From: Nitrososphaerales archaeon
Lineage (GTDB): Archaea; Thermoproteota; Nitrososphaeria; Nitrososphaerales; CADDZS01
DNA length: 42,797 nt
Reading direction: 5' to 3'
Assembly (NCBI GenBank): GCA_030041355.1
Contig: JASHNZ010000035.1
Location: 1-42,797 of the forward strand
Shown here: positions 8,493 through 16,668 of the stretch, piece after piece
Layout of the letters: the number at the start of each line of letters is the position of its first letter
How positions within the stretch are numbered: position 1 is the first letter of the stretch
The notes under the pieces: generated by a model
What the model saw: only the letters and a program-made list of their open reading frames with translations
Told to the model about the DNA's origin: nothing
The model's database searches: none
Program-made: the position numbers and the translations under genes

Positions 8493-9904
8493 AAACCAGC
8501 GACCTCTCGAATCACACGCCCGTCAATACCATTATCCGGCAGATTGATTCCGTACATTTGTAGCAATGTGGGAGCAATGTCTTCTATCTTGAGCCCTTTG
8601 AGCTCTTTCCCTCGAAGATTTCTATGCGGATCATACATCAAGAATATTCCATTCATAGAATGGACCGAGTCATCTGGCCCAGTGTCATTCTCAGAAAGAT
8701 AAAGAGAGTTGTGTCCGATAGTGCCGGCAGATCGCCAATCCAAATCTCCAAAGTACACCATAAGATCGGGCTTGTCGCCTTTTGCAATTCCGTATAACTC
8801 GTCGGGCTCAAAAACTAGATTGTTCATTTTCCTTCCATCATCGTCAAGAATCGTATTTTTTATTTTTTCAACCAGCTTCTTCTTTTCAAGGCTAAGATTG
8901 TTTGGATCTATGATACCATTTGGTTCTCTTCCTTTGACATTGAAGAAAATGCGAGCGTAGTATCCTCCCCACCCCCACGCCTTTGTCTTGGTCCAATCGA
9001 CATCTGCCTTGTCAATATCTGTCACATCAGCTACTGGACTCTTGAAAGCGAGATAGCCTTCCCTCTCCAACCATTGGTTCACGCAAAAGGCACCACGCAT
9101 TCCCTTAGAGCCATGATCCGAGAGAATAAAAGTCACGCAATCTTCGCCAAATACATTAACTAATCTGCCAATCCTCCCGTCGACCATTTTGTAATACTCT
9201 TCATCCAAATGTTCGTATTGATTTCCTTTCACATATTTCGGGTGGGTTGGGTCAAAGAATTTCCAGAACGCATGGTGTAGTCTATCAAATCCTATTTCAT
9301 GCATTATGAAGAAATCCCACGGCTTGTTCTCAGCAAGATATTCAGCAACATCAAATCTCTTCTCAGTCATCTCGAAGAGCTCCTTCTTTATTGCATCTCT
9401 ATTTTCCGTGCGAAACGTGACATCGAAAATATATTTGCCGTTTGCAACATTCAACACTTCATCCTTGAGTTCAGCAGGATAAGTGAAGGATTTTTCCATA
9501 CTTGGTGTAATGAAGCAAGAAACAATGTTGCAGTTTTCGATTTGTTTTGGAGGATAACCCGGTGGGATTGCGAGAATTATGGACTTCCTTCCCTGCCTTG
9601 CAAGCGCTTGCCAGACTGTTTCTTCATTGACGTGCGCTGAGTTCACTATGTATCCATCTTTGTACGAATGTCCTTTTCGGTGTCTAAACCCATAGATGCC
9701 GAGCTTTCCAGGGTTTTTCCCTGTCATCATCACCATCCAAGCCGGGACGGTGATCGGCGGATGGCAAGTTGTCAGGTTGCCATGTAGGCCCTTGTCGTAC
9801 ATATGTTTGATATTGGGAAGCTTTCCCAACAGTTTTGAAAACATTAGTTCAGGCGGTACAGAATCCAGACCAATTATTGCTACCTTCGTTCCTTTGTGTT
9901 GCAT
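8489..9904 (-). CDS. Alkaline-phosphatase-superfamily phosphodiesterase/pyrophosphatase in the sulfate operon
   Basis: A 471-residue metal-dependent hydrolase of the type I phosphodiesterase/nucleotide pyrophosphatase group. Visible metal and nucleophile positions: GLDS (Asp14), ITVPAW (Thr52 as nucleophile) with TGKNPGKLGIYGF after it, GFDRLHHAFW (Asp207, His211), and LSDHGSKG (Asp263, His264). A further His (GHNS) lies in the C-terminal third. There is no signal peptide, so it is cytoplasmic. It lies 11 bases after sat and overlaps cysC, so it is made together with the APS-synthesising enzymes. Possible roles are pyrophosphate-type cleavage of APS or PAPS, or hydrolysis of a sulfated or phosphorylated sugar or lipid; the sequence does not decide. 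A paralogue is at 16669. Confidence 0.85.
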   Translation of the reverse strand: MQHKGTKVAIIGLDSVPPELMFSKLLGKLPNIKHMYDKGLHGNLTTCHPPITVPAWMVMMTGKNPGKLGIYGFRHRKGHSYKDGYIVNSAHVNEETVWQALARQGRKSIILAIPPGYPPKQIENCNIVSCFITPSMEKSFTYPAELKDEVLNVANGKYIFDVTFRTENRDAIKKELFEMTEKRFDVAEYLAENKPWDFFIMHEIGFDRLHHAFWKFFDPTHPKYVKGNQYEHLDEEYYKMVDGRIGRLVNVFGEDCVTFILSDHGSKGMRGAFCVNQWLEREGYLAFKSPVADVTDIDKADVDWTKTKAWGWGGYYARIFFNVKGREPNGIIDPNNLSLEKKKLVEKIKNTILDDDGRKMNNLVFEPDELYGIAKGDKPDLMVYFGDLDWRSAGTIGHNSLYLSENDTGPDDSVHSMNGIFLMYDPHRNLRGKELKGLKIEDIAPTLLQMYGINLPDNGIDGRVIREVAGL

Positions 9905-9915
9905 GGAAAATTATC

Positions 9916-11061
9916 CTATTCTACGAAAGCGTTCTTAGAGTCCAAGATCACTTGGGAGACCTCGGGACGCATGAATTCCTTGGGCGGAGTTTGGCCGGAG
10001 AGGAACATCTTTCGAAGCTTCGTGCCACTGAAAGTCAGCCTATCAGTTTCGGCGTGAGGGCATATTTTCTCATTGGCGATTCCGCCACATTTGTTGCAAT
10101 AGAAGAACTCTCGCATGAAAATTGCCTGGATTCCAAGATCCGGGAACTCTTTGAAGATATCATGAGCAGCATACGGACCGTAATAATTACCTACGCCTGC
10201 GTGATCTCTTCCTATTGCAATATGAGTGCATCCAAAATTCTTTCGCATGATCGCGTGCATGATTGCTTCTTTTGGGCCTGCATACTGCATTTCGTAGTGT
10301 AGAACGCTCAACACGACCGAATTCTTTGGATAGTAGTTCTTCGTTAGTGTTCGGTACGAATCCACGATGGCTTGATCAGTGAAATCCCCTGACTTTTTCT
10401 TTCCCAGCACAGGATTTATAAAAAGTCCGTCAGCAAACGAAAGAGCCGTCTTCTGGACGTACTCGTGGCCTATATGTGGCGCATTTCGAGTTTGGAATGC
10501 AATAATATCCTTCCAACCCTTTTCGTTGAACAAGACTCTTGTCTCCTTTGGAACCAGGGTGCAGTCTTCGAAAGGGTTGTTAGAGAATTTTGCCACCTTT
10601 TGGAGTTTTCCTGCAAGAATATGTCCTGTCGATGAATAGATCTTCGCCACGCCGGGATGGGCTTCATCCTCGGTTCCGAAGACTTTCATTGCAAATTCTT
10701 TTCTAGATATATCGTAAACTTGCTCACATTCAATGGTCGCAACAGGTTGACTATGATCATCAACGAGTGAGATTAGATCACCAGGGTCTGCTCTAAAATC
10801 CTGAGGCACATGAAGCAGTAAAGGTATGGTCCACGGAGTATCGTCAACAAGTCGCATGTTTTCGAGCACGTTTTCATAGTCTGCTAAATTCATGAATCCA
10901 CAGAGAGGGCTGAAAACTGAGTTTGCAATGTTGAAAATTGTAACACGGGTTTCGTAGGGGACTGTTATTTTTTGACCTTCGAGCATATCTTTGGCTTTCT
11001 CGGGCGTCTGTTCGACTTGTTCGATCGAGACCAACCTTCCTCCATGTGGAACTGATGGCAT
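9916..11061 (-). CDS. sat: Sulfate adenylyltransferase (ATP sulfurylase)
   Basis: A 381-residue enzyme making APS and pyrophosphate from ATP and sulfate. Seen: the nucleotide-binding QTRNAPHIGHE (190-200), GRDHAGVG (284-291), and the FSGTKLRK motif (344-351). A zinc site of the archaeal/thermophile type is present: Cys322, Cys325, Cys334 and His336 in YCNKCGG...CPH. Length is normal for the single-domain archaeal enzyme, with no fused APS kinase. It is the second gene of a compact minus-strand operon: the small ribbon-helix-helix gene ends 13 bases ahead and the phosphodiesterase-like gene starts 11 bases after. Confidence 0.96.
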   Translation of the reverse strand: MPSVPHGGRLVSIEQVEQTPEKAKDMLEGQKITVPYETRVTIFNIANSVFSPLCGFMNLADYENVLENMRLVDDTPWTIPLLLHVPQDFRADPGDLISLVDDHSQPVATIECEQVYDISRKEFAMKVFGTEDEAHPGVAKIYSSTGHILAGKLQKVAKFSNNPFEDCTLVPKETRVLFNEKGWKDIIAFQTRNAPHIGHEYVQKTALSFADGLFINPVLGKKKSGDFTDQAIVDSYRTLTKNYYPKNSVVLSVLHYEMQYAGPKEAIMHAIMRKNFGCTHIAIGRDHAGVGNYYGPYAAHDIFKEFPDLGIQAIFMREFFYCNKCGGIANEKICPHAETDRLTFSGTKLRKMFLSGQTPPKEFMRPEVSQVILDSKNAFVE

Positions 11062-11074
11062 TTCTTTTAATCTC

Positions 11075-11302
11075 CTAAAGGTAACCCAGTGCAGTCAGAC
11101 GTTCCTTTATTTCCGCAACATCTTCGCTAGTGAAAGGCTCCGGGATTTCTTTTGTTTCGTGCATGGCAACTACTTCTCGAAGAACGTAAGTAACATAATC
11201 TGAAACAGACTTGAAGCCAGTCTTCTTTGAAATCAGCTTCTCAATTCTATCTTGCAATGTAACGGGAATCGATACAGTAGTGTACTTTGACTTTGGTGCC
11301 AA
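11075..11302 (-). CDS. Small ribbon-helix-helix-like protein with LGYL tail, first gene of the sat operon
   Basis: A 75-residue protein. The N-terminal half looks like a ribbon-helix-helix fold: a strand (YTTVSIPVTL), helix 1 (QDRIEKLISKKTGF), and helix 2 (SVSDYVTYVLREVV). The C-terminal half ends FTSEDVAEIKERLTALGYL. The closing R-L-x-x-LGYL resembles the C-terminal tail common in sulfatase/phosphodiesterase family proteins. The protein at 18713-18943 is a clear relative, also next to a phosphodiesterase-like gene. It could be an operon regulator or a partner peptide of the enzyme. An archaeal TATA box is 33 bases upstream. Confidence 0.75.
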   Translation of the reverse strand: MAPKSKYTTVSIPVTLQDRIEKLISKKTGFKSVSDYVTYVLREVVAMHETKEIPEPFTSEDVAEIKERLTALGYL

Positions 11303-11330
11303 ATCGAACGTACTAACCTCTACAACTAAT

Positions 11331-11340
11331 CATATATAAT
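11331..11340 (-). promoter_or_regulatory. TATA box of the sat operon
   Basis: The minus-strand ATTATATATG is centred about 33 bases before the ATG at 11302, giving a near-leaderless transcript. It shares the short divergent spacer with the promoter of the second TauE/SafE gene, so the two units may be co-controlled. Confidence 0.6.
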
Positions 11341-11381
11341 TATCGTACTGATGAGCTTGATTGCCTATGATTATCGATTTG

Positions 11382-11401
11382 TTTAATTTTATGTAATTAT
11401 A
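11382..11401 (+). promoter_or_regulatory. TATA-like region for the second TauE/SafE gene
   Basis: Two overlapping A/T-rich candidates, TTTAATTTTA (11382-11391) and TAATTATA (11394-11401), lie 20-38 bases before the ATG at 11421. Confidence 0.45.
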
Positions 11402-11420
11402 GATTCGGTCGTAATTTCAT

Positions 11421-12410
11421 ATGGCACTAATCCTCGAGCTAATGATTCTCTTTGCTCTCTTGTCCTTAGGGGCCTCCTTTGTTAACGGCGCAATCGGTTA
11501 TGGGTACTCTTCTATCTCTACTCCCCTCGCACTTCTTGTGCTTGTCAACAAGATTGTGAATCCTGCGTACGTCTTGCTAGAAGCTATGGCAAACACTGTG
11601 ATGGCTATTGTTTCAGGAAAGAAGAATTTGCAATCCACATTTAGGCGTACTTTGCCGATAATGCTTCCAGTCTTACCGGGCGCGATCATTGGCAGTGTAA
11701 TTTTGGCAGAGCTATCTACTTCAGCTCCTAATTGGACAAAATTCATAGTCTATGCTTCAATCCTTCCTCTGATTCTTTTGCAAGCTGCTGGCATACGAAA
11801 AGCGATCAAAAGAGAGGCGCACGCAGGTGTTCCTCTGGGTTTTGGAATCGGGCTCCTTTACTCGATCACAACAATCTCTGGTCCACCAATTGCATTGTTC
11901 TTGAATAATCAAGGACTCAAGAGAGACGAGTTCAAGGCTTCAATAGCTCAAGTCAGAATCGCAGAATCCTATACTACTTGTATCACATACTACTTGTTGG
12001 GTTTATTCAGCGCTAAATCCGTAGGCGCGTTCGGATCAGTAACCCCAATACAACTCTTTGAGATAATTGCTCCACCAGTTCTCATTGGCTTACCTCTGGG
12101 AGTGGTCATCGCAAAGTACCTTGATATTGAGACATTCAGGAGAATATGCATGAACTTCGACGCCTGGATCGTGGGTTATGGGCTCACGAGGGTCTTGGTA
12201 ACCTTCTTCAAAGTGGGTATCAATTGGGCAAATGCTCTCTTCATGGCTATCGTTGCGGTAGCTCTAGTGATATTATACAGGTACTTTAGGACCAGGCCAT
12301 CGAAGAAGGAACCGCTTGTTCCAGTCGTACCGATAAGTAATTTACCAAAAGGAGATCCGCCTGACCAAACGACCGGTTCAAGCTCTGATGAAACACTAGA
12401 ACCTCGTTAA
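11421..12410 (+). CDS. TauE/SafE-family permease (copy 2), divergent from the sat operon
   Basis: A 329-residue membrane protein with the two-fold TauE/SafE pattern: GASFVNGAIGYGYSSISTPL (about residues 18-37) near the N terminus, and GLLYSITTISGPPIALFLNN (about 144-163) opening the second half. About eight or nine hydrophobic helices are followed by a polar C-terminal tail (about 290-329). Its position next to Sat and CysC suggests movement of sulfate, sulfite or an organosulfur anion. The family is best known for export, but uptake is not excluded. It differs from the copy at 5166 in lacking a long central charged loop, so the two are old paralogues. Confidence 0.85.
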   Translation: MALILELMILFALLSLGASFVNGAIGYGYSSISTPLALLVLVNKIVNPAYVLLEAMANTVMAIVSGKKNLQSTFRRTLPIMLPVLPGAIIGSVILAELSTSAPNWTKFIVYASILPLILLQAAGIRKAIKREAHAGVPLGFGIGLLYSITTISGPPIALFLNNQGLKRDEFKASIAQVRIAESYTTCITYYLLGLFSAKSVGAFGSVTPIQLFEIIAPPVLIGLPLGVVIAKYLDIETFRRICMNFDAWIVGYGLTRVLVTFFKVGINWANALFMAIVAVALVILYRYFRTRPSKKEPLVPVVPISNLPKGDPPDQTTGSSSDETLEPR

Positions 12411-12462
12411 ATGGCTCCATCATTTGCTTGCGTCTTGAGCTTTTACAAGACTTGTTGGTACA

Positions 12463-12627
12463 GTGGAAAGAATTACTAGGGAAGCTCAGTTTGAGCATCT
12501 AGGCAGAGAACACGTTGACAGAAGAGTGGTCAAAGGAAGTCATGGTCCATTGATGGCTCGAAAGAGGAAGACTAGGCAAATGAAGCTTCGATCGAGGGTC
12601 AATCAAGAGTACGTATTCAGCATCTAA
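12463..12627 (+). CDS. Small basic hypothetical protein (54 aa)
   Basis: A GTG-started frame of 54 codons ends with TAA at 12625-12627. The product is strongly basic in its second half (GPLMARKRKTRQMKLRSRV), as in small nucleic-acid-binding proteins. I do not recognise it; a brief resemblance to ribosomal protein S30e (K-x-HG-x-L) is too weak to name it. It sits between the permease and the V4R-like gene on the same strand. Confidence 0.3.
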   Translation: MERITREAQFEHLGREHVDRRVVKGSHGPLMARKRKTRQMKLRSRVNQEYVFSI

Positions 12628-12698
12628 TATGTTATGACTAATCCGAGCTTCACAAATGCTAATGACCCGCTACATTCAACACTCAAGCAGAGAAGCGG

Positions 12699-13967
12699 TT
12701 GCAACTTTTCAAACCCAAGGAAGTAGAGCAAGCTTACTATCCTAACAATATTGGCGGTTTAAGACCGGCTAATGAATTTGATTACGAGTTTCTAATCGTT
12801 GGAAAAGACATCTACGGTGCGCCGTTCAAGGTTATCAACGCATTCCTCCAACATTATGTAGGAATTCTTAGTATAAGGAGCAACACAGACCAGAATCGAA
12901 AAGAGTTTTCCCTGGCGCTGCTCTGCGATCTTGAAGACTCAGACTTGTCGCCCAAGGATCTGATTGCAGCGATTCGAAGCCTGAATTTTGTTACATCGTT
13001 GGAAAGCTACGAGATGAAGGGACGGATCTTTGGAAAGGCATTCCCTCTCACATTCTATGATAAACGACGCGTGGTGGCTTTAGGCTCGACAACATTGATC
13101 AAGCTCGCAATGCGCCTGGCAAGAGAGACCGGAGCTACTGGCACGTCCGCGCTTTACGAGGAAGGTCGAGACTACGCAAAAGAAATAATCGACGAGCTCA
13201 AGGATCTTTTGAAAGTAGAAGCGTTGGAAGAAACGCGATTTATCTCCGGTTATGATTATGGATCTCAGCCTAGTTTAGAGGCATATTGTGTCAAGTGCAA
13301 ATCACGAAGGGAAATTGAGGAAGTTAAGCAAGTGACTTTAAAAAATAACAGACCAGCGATGCAGGGTATTTGTCCGGTATGCGGAACGAAGGTATTCAAA
13401 ATAGGATTTAGAGCACTAGGCGCGGTAAGAAACTCTCCTCTGATAGAAAACATGCAGGGCTTTCTTATGGCAGCGGGGTGGGGAACCTTTGAATTGCGGA
13501 GTGAAATCGAGGGGAGATCAGGAGAAGTCACCATTCTAGATCCTCCAACCTTTGAAGGTGATTTGATGTATGGGAACCAATTTGTGGAAGGTATTGCCGC
13601 CGGCTTTCTGGAAAAGATCATTGGCACAAATAACAAAATGAGGTTAGTAGGCGAAAAATACCTTTCAAAGAGAAGAATCCTGAGGCTGCATTTTGCTCAG
13701 GAGGTGCCTGTCATAGAAACCGCCGTTGTTCCTAAGGCCATAACAGAAGAAAGGCGACTGCGCAAACGCACACCGAGGTTTACGCAAAAATCAGAAGAGA
13801 CAGAAAGGCCAGATCAATCTCCAAATGTCGTAAATGAAGAAGTTGAGAGGATCATTCAATCATTAGAGGAGATCGAAGCGAGCGCGAACAAACCGCAGAA
13901 GAATATTACGAGTGCAGAAGCTCCTCAGGAGATAGTTGTGCAAGAAAAGGATACCGTGAACAGTTAA
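12699..13967 (+). CDS. V4R-like sensor protein split by an internal zinc ribbon
   Basis: A 422-residue cytoplasmic protein starting at TTG (a stop lies upstream and no ATG is in frame). Order of parts: an N-terminal ACT-like alpha/beta region (about 45-105, with LALLCDLEDSDLSPKDLIAAI); a V4R-like first half (RVVALGSTTLIKLAMRLARE, then SALYEEGRDYAKEIIDEL, about 125-170); a zinc ribbon (YCVKCK...GICPVCGTKVFKIG, about 191-232) like DUF5679; the V4R second half (MYGNQFVEGIAAGFLEKIIG, about 290-310, then LRLHF); and a charged, probably disordered tail (about 350-422). V4R domains bind small hydrophobic or tetrapyrrole-related ligands in regulators. The ligand and output are unknown. Confidence 0.65.
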   Translation: MQLFKPKEVEQAYYPNNIGGLRPANEFDYEFLIVGKDIYGAPFKVINAFLQHYVGILSIRSNTDQNRKEFSLALLCDLEDSDLSPKDLIAAIRSLNFVTSLESYEMKGRIFGKAFPLTFYDKRRVVALGSTTLIKLAMRLARETGATGTSALYEEGRDYAKEIIDELKDLLKVEALEETRFISGYDYGSQPSLEAYCVKCKSRREIEEVKQVTLKNNRPAMQGICPVCGTKVFKIGFRALGAVRNSPLIENMQGFLMAAGWGTFELRSEIEGRSGEVTILDPPTFEGDLMYGNQFVEGIAAGFLEKIIGTNNKMRLVGEKYLSKRRILRLHFAQEVPVIETAVVPKAITEERRLRKRTPRFTQKSEETERPDQSPNVVNEEVERIIQSLEEIEASANKPQKNITSAEAPQEIVVQEKDTVNS

Positions 13968-14108
13968 GAAAAATTACAAACCGAACTACTTGTCAAAGCC
14001 CACGAAGAACTTTTTGCCGTTTTACTATATCGGATCAAGTAACAGGCAATTAGAATGTTAAAATTCCAAATATTGTGCGCATATCATTAGTTATGAATTG
14101 TTACCTTT

Positions 14109-14378
14109 ATGAAGAGAATCACAATCTCGATTGATGACGAAATTTATGCCAGCCTTGTCGACTATGCCGCAGATACTTGCAAAGAGGACCTCGCTCGTCT
14201 CAGTCTGAGCCGGGCAATTCGAAAGCTCTTGGCTAAACAGCTTGGAGAGCTCAACTACTATCCCACGCATGATAGCAGGCGACAGGAGATTCGGTTGCAA
14301 CAGATCTTGCGCTCGAGAGAGAAGAACACCCCGCCGAAAGAGGCTATCCAAGCAACGGAATCCCACGCACTCTATTGA
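14109..14378 (+). CDS. Ribbon-helix-helix (CopG-like) DNA-binding protein
   Basis: An 89-residue protein. The N terminus MKRITISIDDEIYASLVDYA is the typical CopG/Arc-like strand followed by helix 1, and helix 2 is SLSRAIRKLLAKQLGEL (about 36-52). The C-terminal third is polar and basic. Such proteins bind DNA as dimers, as autoregulators or as antitoxins; no toxin-like gene is adjacent, so a repressor is more likely. It lies in its own transcription unit before the coiled-coil gene. Confidence 0.7.
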   Translation: MKRITISIDDEIYASLVDYAADTCKEDLARLSLSRAIRKLLAKQLGELNYYPTHDSRRQEIRLQQILRSREKNTPPKEAIQATESHALY

Positions 14379-14456
14379 TAATTTTCTTTCCTTAGTTCCT
14401 TCTCAGTTGCAAGAAACCTTCCATCCAAGCAAAAACAAGCTGCAGCTTATGTTTGG

Positions 14457-14497
14457 TTAGGAGCCTGCGAAAGCCGTCTCCTAATACCCACTTTTTG
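14457..14497 (+). terminator. Hairpin with T-run after the ribbon-helix-helix gene
   Basis: A 7-bp stem (TTAGGAG at 14457-14463 with CTCCTAA at 14478-14484) is followed by TACCCACTTTTTG. It lies about 80 bases after the stop at 14378 and ahead of the coiled-coil gene. Confidence 0.4.
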
Positions 14498-14558
14498 AAA
14501 AGAGACAAATTCCGGGCAAAAGCGTATCTAAAATGCCAGACGAGGCTATGATCCGGAA

Positions 14559-15755
14559 ATGGTCAAACCGACATCCTCTAAGGCTAAAAAGCAAGGGCCG
14601 AGCAAGAAGGAGATCCGCAAGAAGACTCGTAAGGAGCTCAGAAAAATTCGTAGTGCGATCAACCAGCTTGGAAAACCTGAAGATCTCAAGAAGATCAGGA
14701 TCTTGCTTTCGAAAGGTAATCTTGATGTCGAGGCTATTCAAGCCTGGACGACGCTCAAGCCACTGCTCGACAAGGAAAATATGCCAGTCAAAGAATTTGA
14801 AAACGCACTAAAAGTTCTTGAAAAACACGAAATAACTCTTTCTAGCTTTATCTCTTTGATTGAAAAAGCCGAGATGCTAAGGGCAAAGTATGGGAAACCA
14901 TACACCGCTCTCATCAAAGACTATGAATCCGAGGTGGAAAAACTTGCTAAGGCGTCTGCAAGCTTGAAAGAAACCGAAGATGCCAAAAAAGGAGTCGAGG
15001 GGAGAATTTCTCAATTGAGAGATCTGGAAGTGCTCCAAGGCGTGCTCGCCGAAAATGGTGTTCCGGTGGACGAAATAACACAATACCTCGAGCAACATAA
15101 GCGACTCGGCCAGTTTGGGTTTGACGTAAACACTGTCAAAATAATTGCTGAAGAGCTAAAGCGCCTTCAAATAGATCCTCAGGAAGCGGGCAAGACAGTC
15201 GGATCATGGTTAACAAAAAACAAAACTATCGGTGAAGCTCTTCGTAAAGTAGAGGGCGAACTAGAAGAATCAAGAAAAGAGGAAGCTCTTACCATCGCGA
15301 GGCTCAAATCACTTGAGCAAAAAGCTCTCGAAGCTCAAAAGAAGATAGATGCCCTGGAAAGCTACTACATTCGCCGAAGCGAGTCGCTCGATAGCGAATA
15401 TGAGAATATAGAGCACGCTCTCGTTGTACGTGTAGGTGAAGAAAGGAATCGGGCCGAGGCGGAATTGTCTGACATTCTTCGAGATCGGGATAGATTGAGA
15501 AGCGAAAACCGGGTCCTCAAAGAAGAAGTCGAAGCAATCAGAAAGGAAGTCGAGCTCGTGAGATCCATATCAATCCTAATACGAGATCCCAAAGCTGTCA
15601 GCACTTCGCAATTAGATACTCTTGTCTCCGAATTCATGAAGGCCAAAGAAGCAATGGGAAGAGAGGATGCAGGATCCTCCTCTTCGGAGCGTTTGATTGA
15701 GGCACGACGCATTCTTGTGTCTGCCCTAAGAGACTCTATAGAGCTTGCAAAGTAA
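14559..15755 (+). CDS. Long coiled-coil protein of unknown function
   Basis: A 398-residue protein. A Lys/Ser-rich basic start (about residues 1-35) is followed by helical segments rich in Glu, Lys, Leu and Ala; residues about 125-155 and 225-345 have the heptad-like pattern of a coiled coil (for example SLKETEDAKKGVEGRISQLRD, about 136-156, and DILRDRDRLRSENRVLKEEV, about 307-326). The middle (about 155-225) has short helix-turn-helix-like pieces such as VLAENGVPVDEITQYLEQH. No ATPase motif is seen, so it is not an SMC or Rad50 protein. It could be a scaffold or a nucleoid- or cytoskeleton-associated protein. It is alone in its unit. Confidence 0.65.
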   Translation: MVKPTSSKAKKQGPSKKEIRKKTRKELRKIRSAINQLGKPEDLKKIRILLSKGNLDVEAIQAWTTLKPLLDKENMPVKEFENALKVLEKHEITLSSFISLIEKAEMLRAKYGKPYTALIKDYESEVEKLAKASASLKETEDAKKGVEGRISQLRDLEVLQGVLAENGVPVDEITQYLEQHKRLGQFGFDVNTVKIIAEELKRLQIDPQEAGKTVGSWLTKNKTIGEALRKVEGELEESRKEEALTIARLKSLEQKALEAQKKIDALESYYIRRSESLDSEYENIEHALVVRVGEERNRAEAELSDILRDRDRLRSENRVLKEEVEAIRKEVELVRSISILIRDPKAVSTSQLDTLVSEFMKAKEAMGREDAGSSSSERLIEARRILVSALRDSIELAK

Positions 15756-15852
15756 TGTGGAACAAATGCAATCTAAAAATCTGCAACGCGATCCACATTT
15801 GCGGCTGTAGAACGCAATTTCGCTTCGATATGTGGAATGCAGGATTCTAAGT

Positions 15853-16215
15853 TTAGGATCTTAGGCGTAATTCTTCGTTCATCGTTGCAAGTTCGGCTAG
15901 GCACTTTTGAAGCGTAGCCTTTCCCTTGTCGGTAATTGCAAAGATTTTCTTTCGTGAGCGTCTATCTGTTCTCTGCCCCCACGTTCCAATCGCAAGCCTT
16001 CTTCTTTCGAAGTTCTTAAGGTGTGGATAGATCGTTCCGTAGCTTAACGTCACATGAAAGCGTCTTTGCATAATTCTTCTGAGGTCATACCCGCTAGCAG
16101 AGCCCTGATGTATTAGGTAGAGGAGCTGGATATCGATTAATCTATCCAACCCAGAAAAGAAAGCACTCTCTTCGATCGCCTCTGCCTGCTCTTGCGAAGA
16201 ACGGGTATTACTCAA
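15853..16215 (-). CDS. PadR-family transcriptional regulator
   Basis: A 120-residue winged-helix protein. The PadR signature is clear: LLYLIHQGSASGYDLRRIMQ (about 32-51), then the recognition and wing region LSYGTIYPHLKNFERRRL (about 57-74), RSRKKIFAITDKG and a C-terminal helix. It probably acts as a dimeric repressor. Two ATTCGAAT palindromes lie about 55-75 bases upstream of the start and are candidate operator sites. The second alkaline-phosphatase-superfamily gene is divergent, with about 450 bases between them. Confidence 0.85.
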   Translation of the reverse strand: MSNTRSSQEQAEAIEESAFFSGLDRLIDIQLLYLIHQGSASGYDLRRIMQRRFHVTLSYGTIYPHLKNFERRRLAIGTWGQRTDRRSRKKIFAITDKGKATLQKCLAELATMNEELRLRS

Positions 16216-16268
16216 GAATGCTCAGAATTTCTGCGTACACAATTGGTCTTTCTATCTTGAGGACTGTG

Positions 16269-16290
16269 AATTCGAATGGTCAATTCGAAT
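16269..16290. promoter_or_regulatory. Pair of ATTCGAAT palindromes upstream of padR
   Basis: AATTCGAAT occurs at 16269-16277 and 16282-16290, 13 bases apart start to start. Each contains the 8-bp palindrome ATTCGAAT. The position just upstream of the PadR gene suggests autoregulation, but PadR binding is inferred only. The remaining 16291-16639 holds a weak minus-strand open frame (16331-16573) I cannot support. Confidence 0.4.
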
Positions 16291-16639
16291 CTTCGCATAA
16301 GTTGTGAGATAGCTACTACGGCTGCTTCGCCTAGGGGGAATCGTCAAGAATCTGCGACAGTTCAATCTTCAAACGTTCCATTGGGACGGGAGTTGGCATA
16401 TTTGTAAGCCATTGAGAGAGGAGACTCGGCCAGAATACTTTAGGTCGTCTTGGAGTAAGCCCGTAATTGAGCGTCCTTTTCGGTTGCAGCTTAAGGGAAG
16501 CTCGCTGAAAAGCGGTTGTGCGAAAAAAACTGACGACGGAATCCGTAGCTCTTGAGTTCTCAGGGGAACGCAAAATTCTAAATGATGAAAAATCTTGTCA
16601 AGCGCTTTTGCAATCTCGTTTTACAAAAATTAGCACTCT

Positions 16640-16653
16640 AAAGAGTACTCTTT
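16640..16653. promoter_or_regulatory. Perfect 14-bp palindrome before the second phosphodiesterase-like gene
   Basis: AAAGAGTACTCTTT is fully self-complementary and ends 15 bases before the ATG at 16669, where a repressor would block the transcript start. Confidence 0.4.
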
Positions 16654-16668
16654 CGTCAAGGCGATGGT

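Noticed and set aside
16331..16573. 80-residue minus-strand frame between padR and the phosphodiesterase-like gene
   Set aside because: No recognisable fold, and it lies in the probable control region of two divergent genes.
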